Origin: Mycobacterium simiae
GTDB taxonomy: Bacteria > Actinomycetota > Actinomycetes > Mycobacteriales > Mycobacteriaceae
DNA length: 64,000 nt
Direction: 5' to 3'
Assembly (NCBI RefSeq): GCF_010727605.1
Contig: NZ_AP022568.1
Coordinates: 2,480,001-2,544,000, forward strand
The translations under genes and the position numbers were made by a program. Under the pieces are notes generated by a model, which searched no databases, had not been told where the DNA came from, and saw nothing but the letters and a program-made list of their open reading frames with translations. How positions within the stretch are numbered: position 1 is the first letter of the stretch; each line of letters opens with the position of its first letter. Positions 63,884 through 64,000 of this stretch are shown here, in pieces.

Positions 63884-64000
63884 CTAGGTGGTGCGGGTGG
63901 GAACGAAGTCCAGTGGCGCCCCGGCCGGGATCAGCTCCTCGGTTTTCACGCTCTCGTCGAATGCCTGGATGAACCGGTAGGCGTGTTGCATTACCCACCA
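63884..64000 (-). CDS. unidentified protein, C-terminal 38 residues only
   Basis: The leftward frame is open from the window edge to TAG 63886-63884. Readable pieces are HAYRFIQAFDESVKTEELIP and AGAPLDFVPTRTT at the end. Codon third positions are G/C-rich and the gyrB paralogue ribosome site overlaps its stop (CCTAGGAGG), so it is probably a real upstream gene of the same operon. Family not recognised. Confidence 0.55.
   Translation of the reverse strand, partial: WWVMQHAYRFIQAFDESVKTEELIPAGAPLDFVPTRTT

Overview
High-GC DNA with leaderless starts, GTG/TTG starts, many luciferase-like (F420/FMN) monooxygenases and several proteins closest to mycobacterial families (PrrB-like kinase, Eis-like acetyltransferase, TIGR00027 methyltransferase, SulP related to Rv3273). 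It is most simply read as a chromosomal segment of a non-tuberculous Mycobacterium or a close relative. No insertion sequence, phage, plasmid or CRISPR structure was seen. Nearly all genes look intact, and most start codons are set by a Shine-Dalgarno match, a 4-nt overlap with the previous gene, or a TANNNT box about 6 nt upstream.

Layout. 0-2.6 kb: end of an amidohydrolase, a Rieske oxygenase and a small membrane protein. 2.6-9 kb: a sulfonate/taurine-type ABC operon (binding protein, ATPase, permease, metallophosphoesterase, all overlapping by 4 nt), preceded by a Cys-rich leader ORF and a PHP-like protein. 9-11.4 kb: LysR regulator and SulP transporter. 11.7-24 kb: a complete selenocysteine locus: selC (tRNA-Sec), selA and selB leftward, followed by an amino-acid-oxidase-like protein and an orphan PrrB-like histidine kinase; selD rightward; then a three-subunit formate dehydrogenase whose catalytic subunit reads through an in-frame UGA at 23367-23369 followed by a SECIS-like hairpin. 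24-28.7 kb: class I aldolase, TetR, acyl-CoA dehydrogenase, small lipoprotein, MFS exporter. 28.6-33.8 kb: four flavin monooxygenases (MsnO8-, NtaA- and SsuD-like) with a CC-containing 19-aa leader ORF between them, probably for organosulfur use. 33.9-43 kb: acetyltransferase, hydrolases, 2-hydroxyacid dehydrogenase, MFS, methyltransferase, another monooxygenase, Nudix. 43-50 kb: DHA2 exporter, hemerythrin, and a TetR-controlled divergent locus of oxidoreductases with two matching operators. 50-57 kb: TetR, P450, membrane proteins, FNT channel, transglutaminase-like protein, SulP-STAS. 57-61 kb: a second nitrate/sulfonate-type ABC operon. 61-64 kb: two DUF202 proteins and an orphan gyrB paralogue.

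How it fits together. Two ABC importers, four clustered monooxygenases and two Cys-containing leader ORFs point to sulfur scavenging from organosulfur compounds, possibly controlled by cysteine through leader translation. The sel genes exist to make the formate dehydrogenase encoded next to them; its Fe-S and NrfD-like subunits should pass formate electrons to the membrane quinone pool. Three TetR genes each have a palindromic operator overlapping their own start region. Functions are inferred from motifs and family knowledge; no database search was run.
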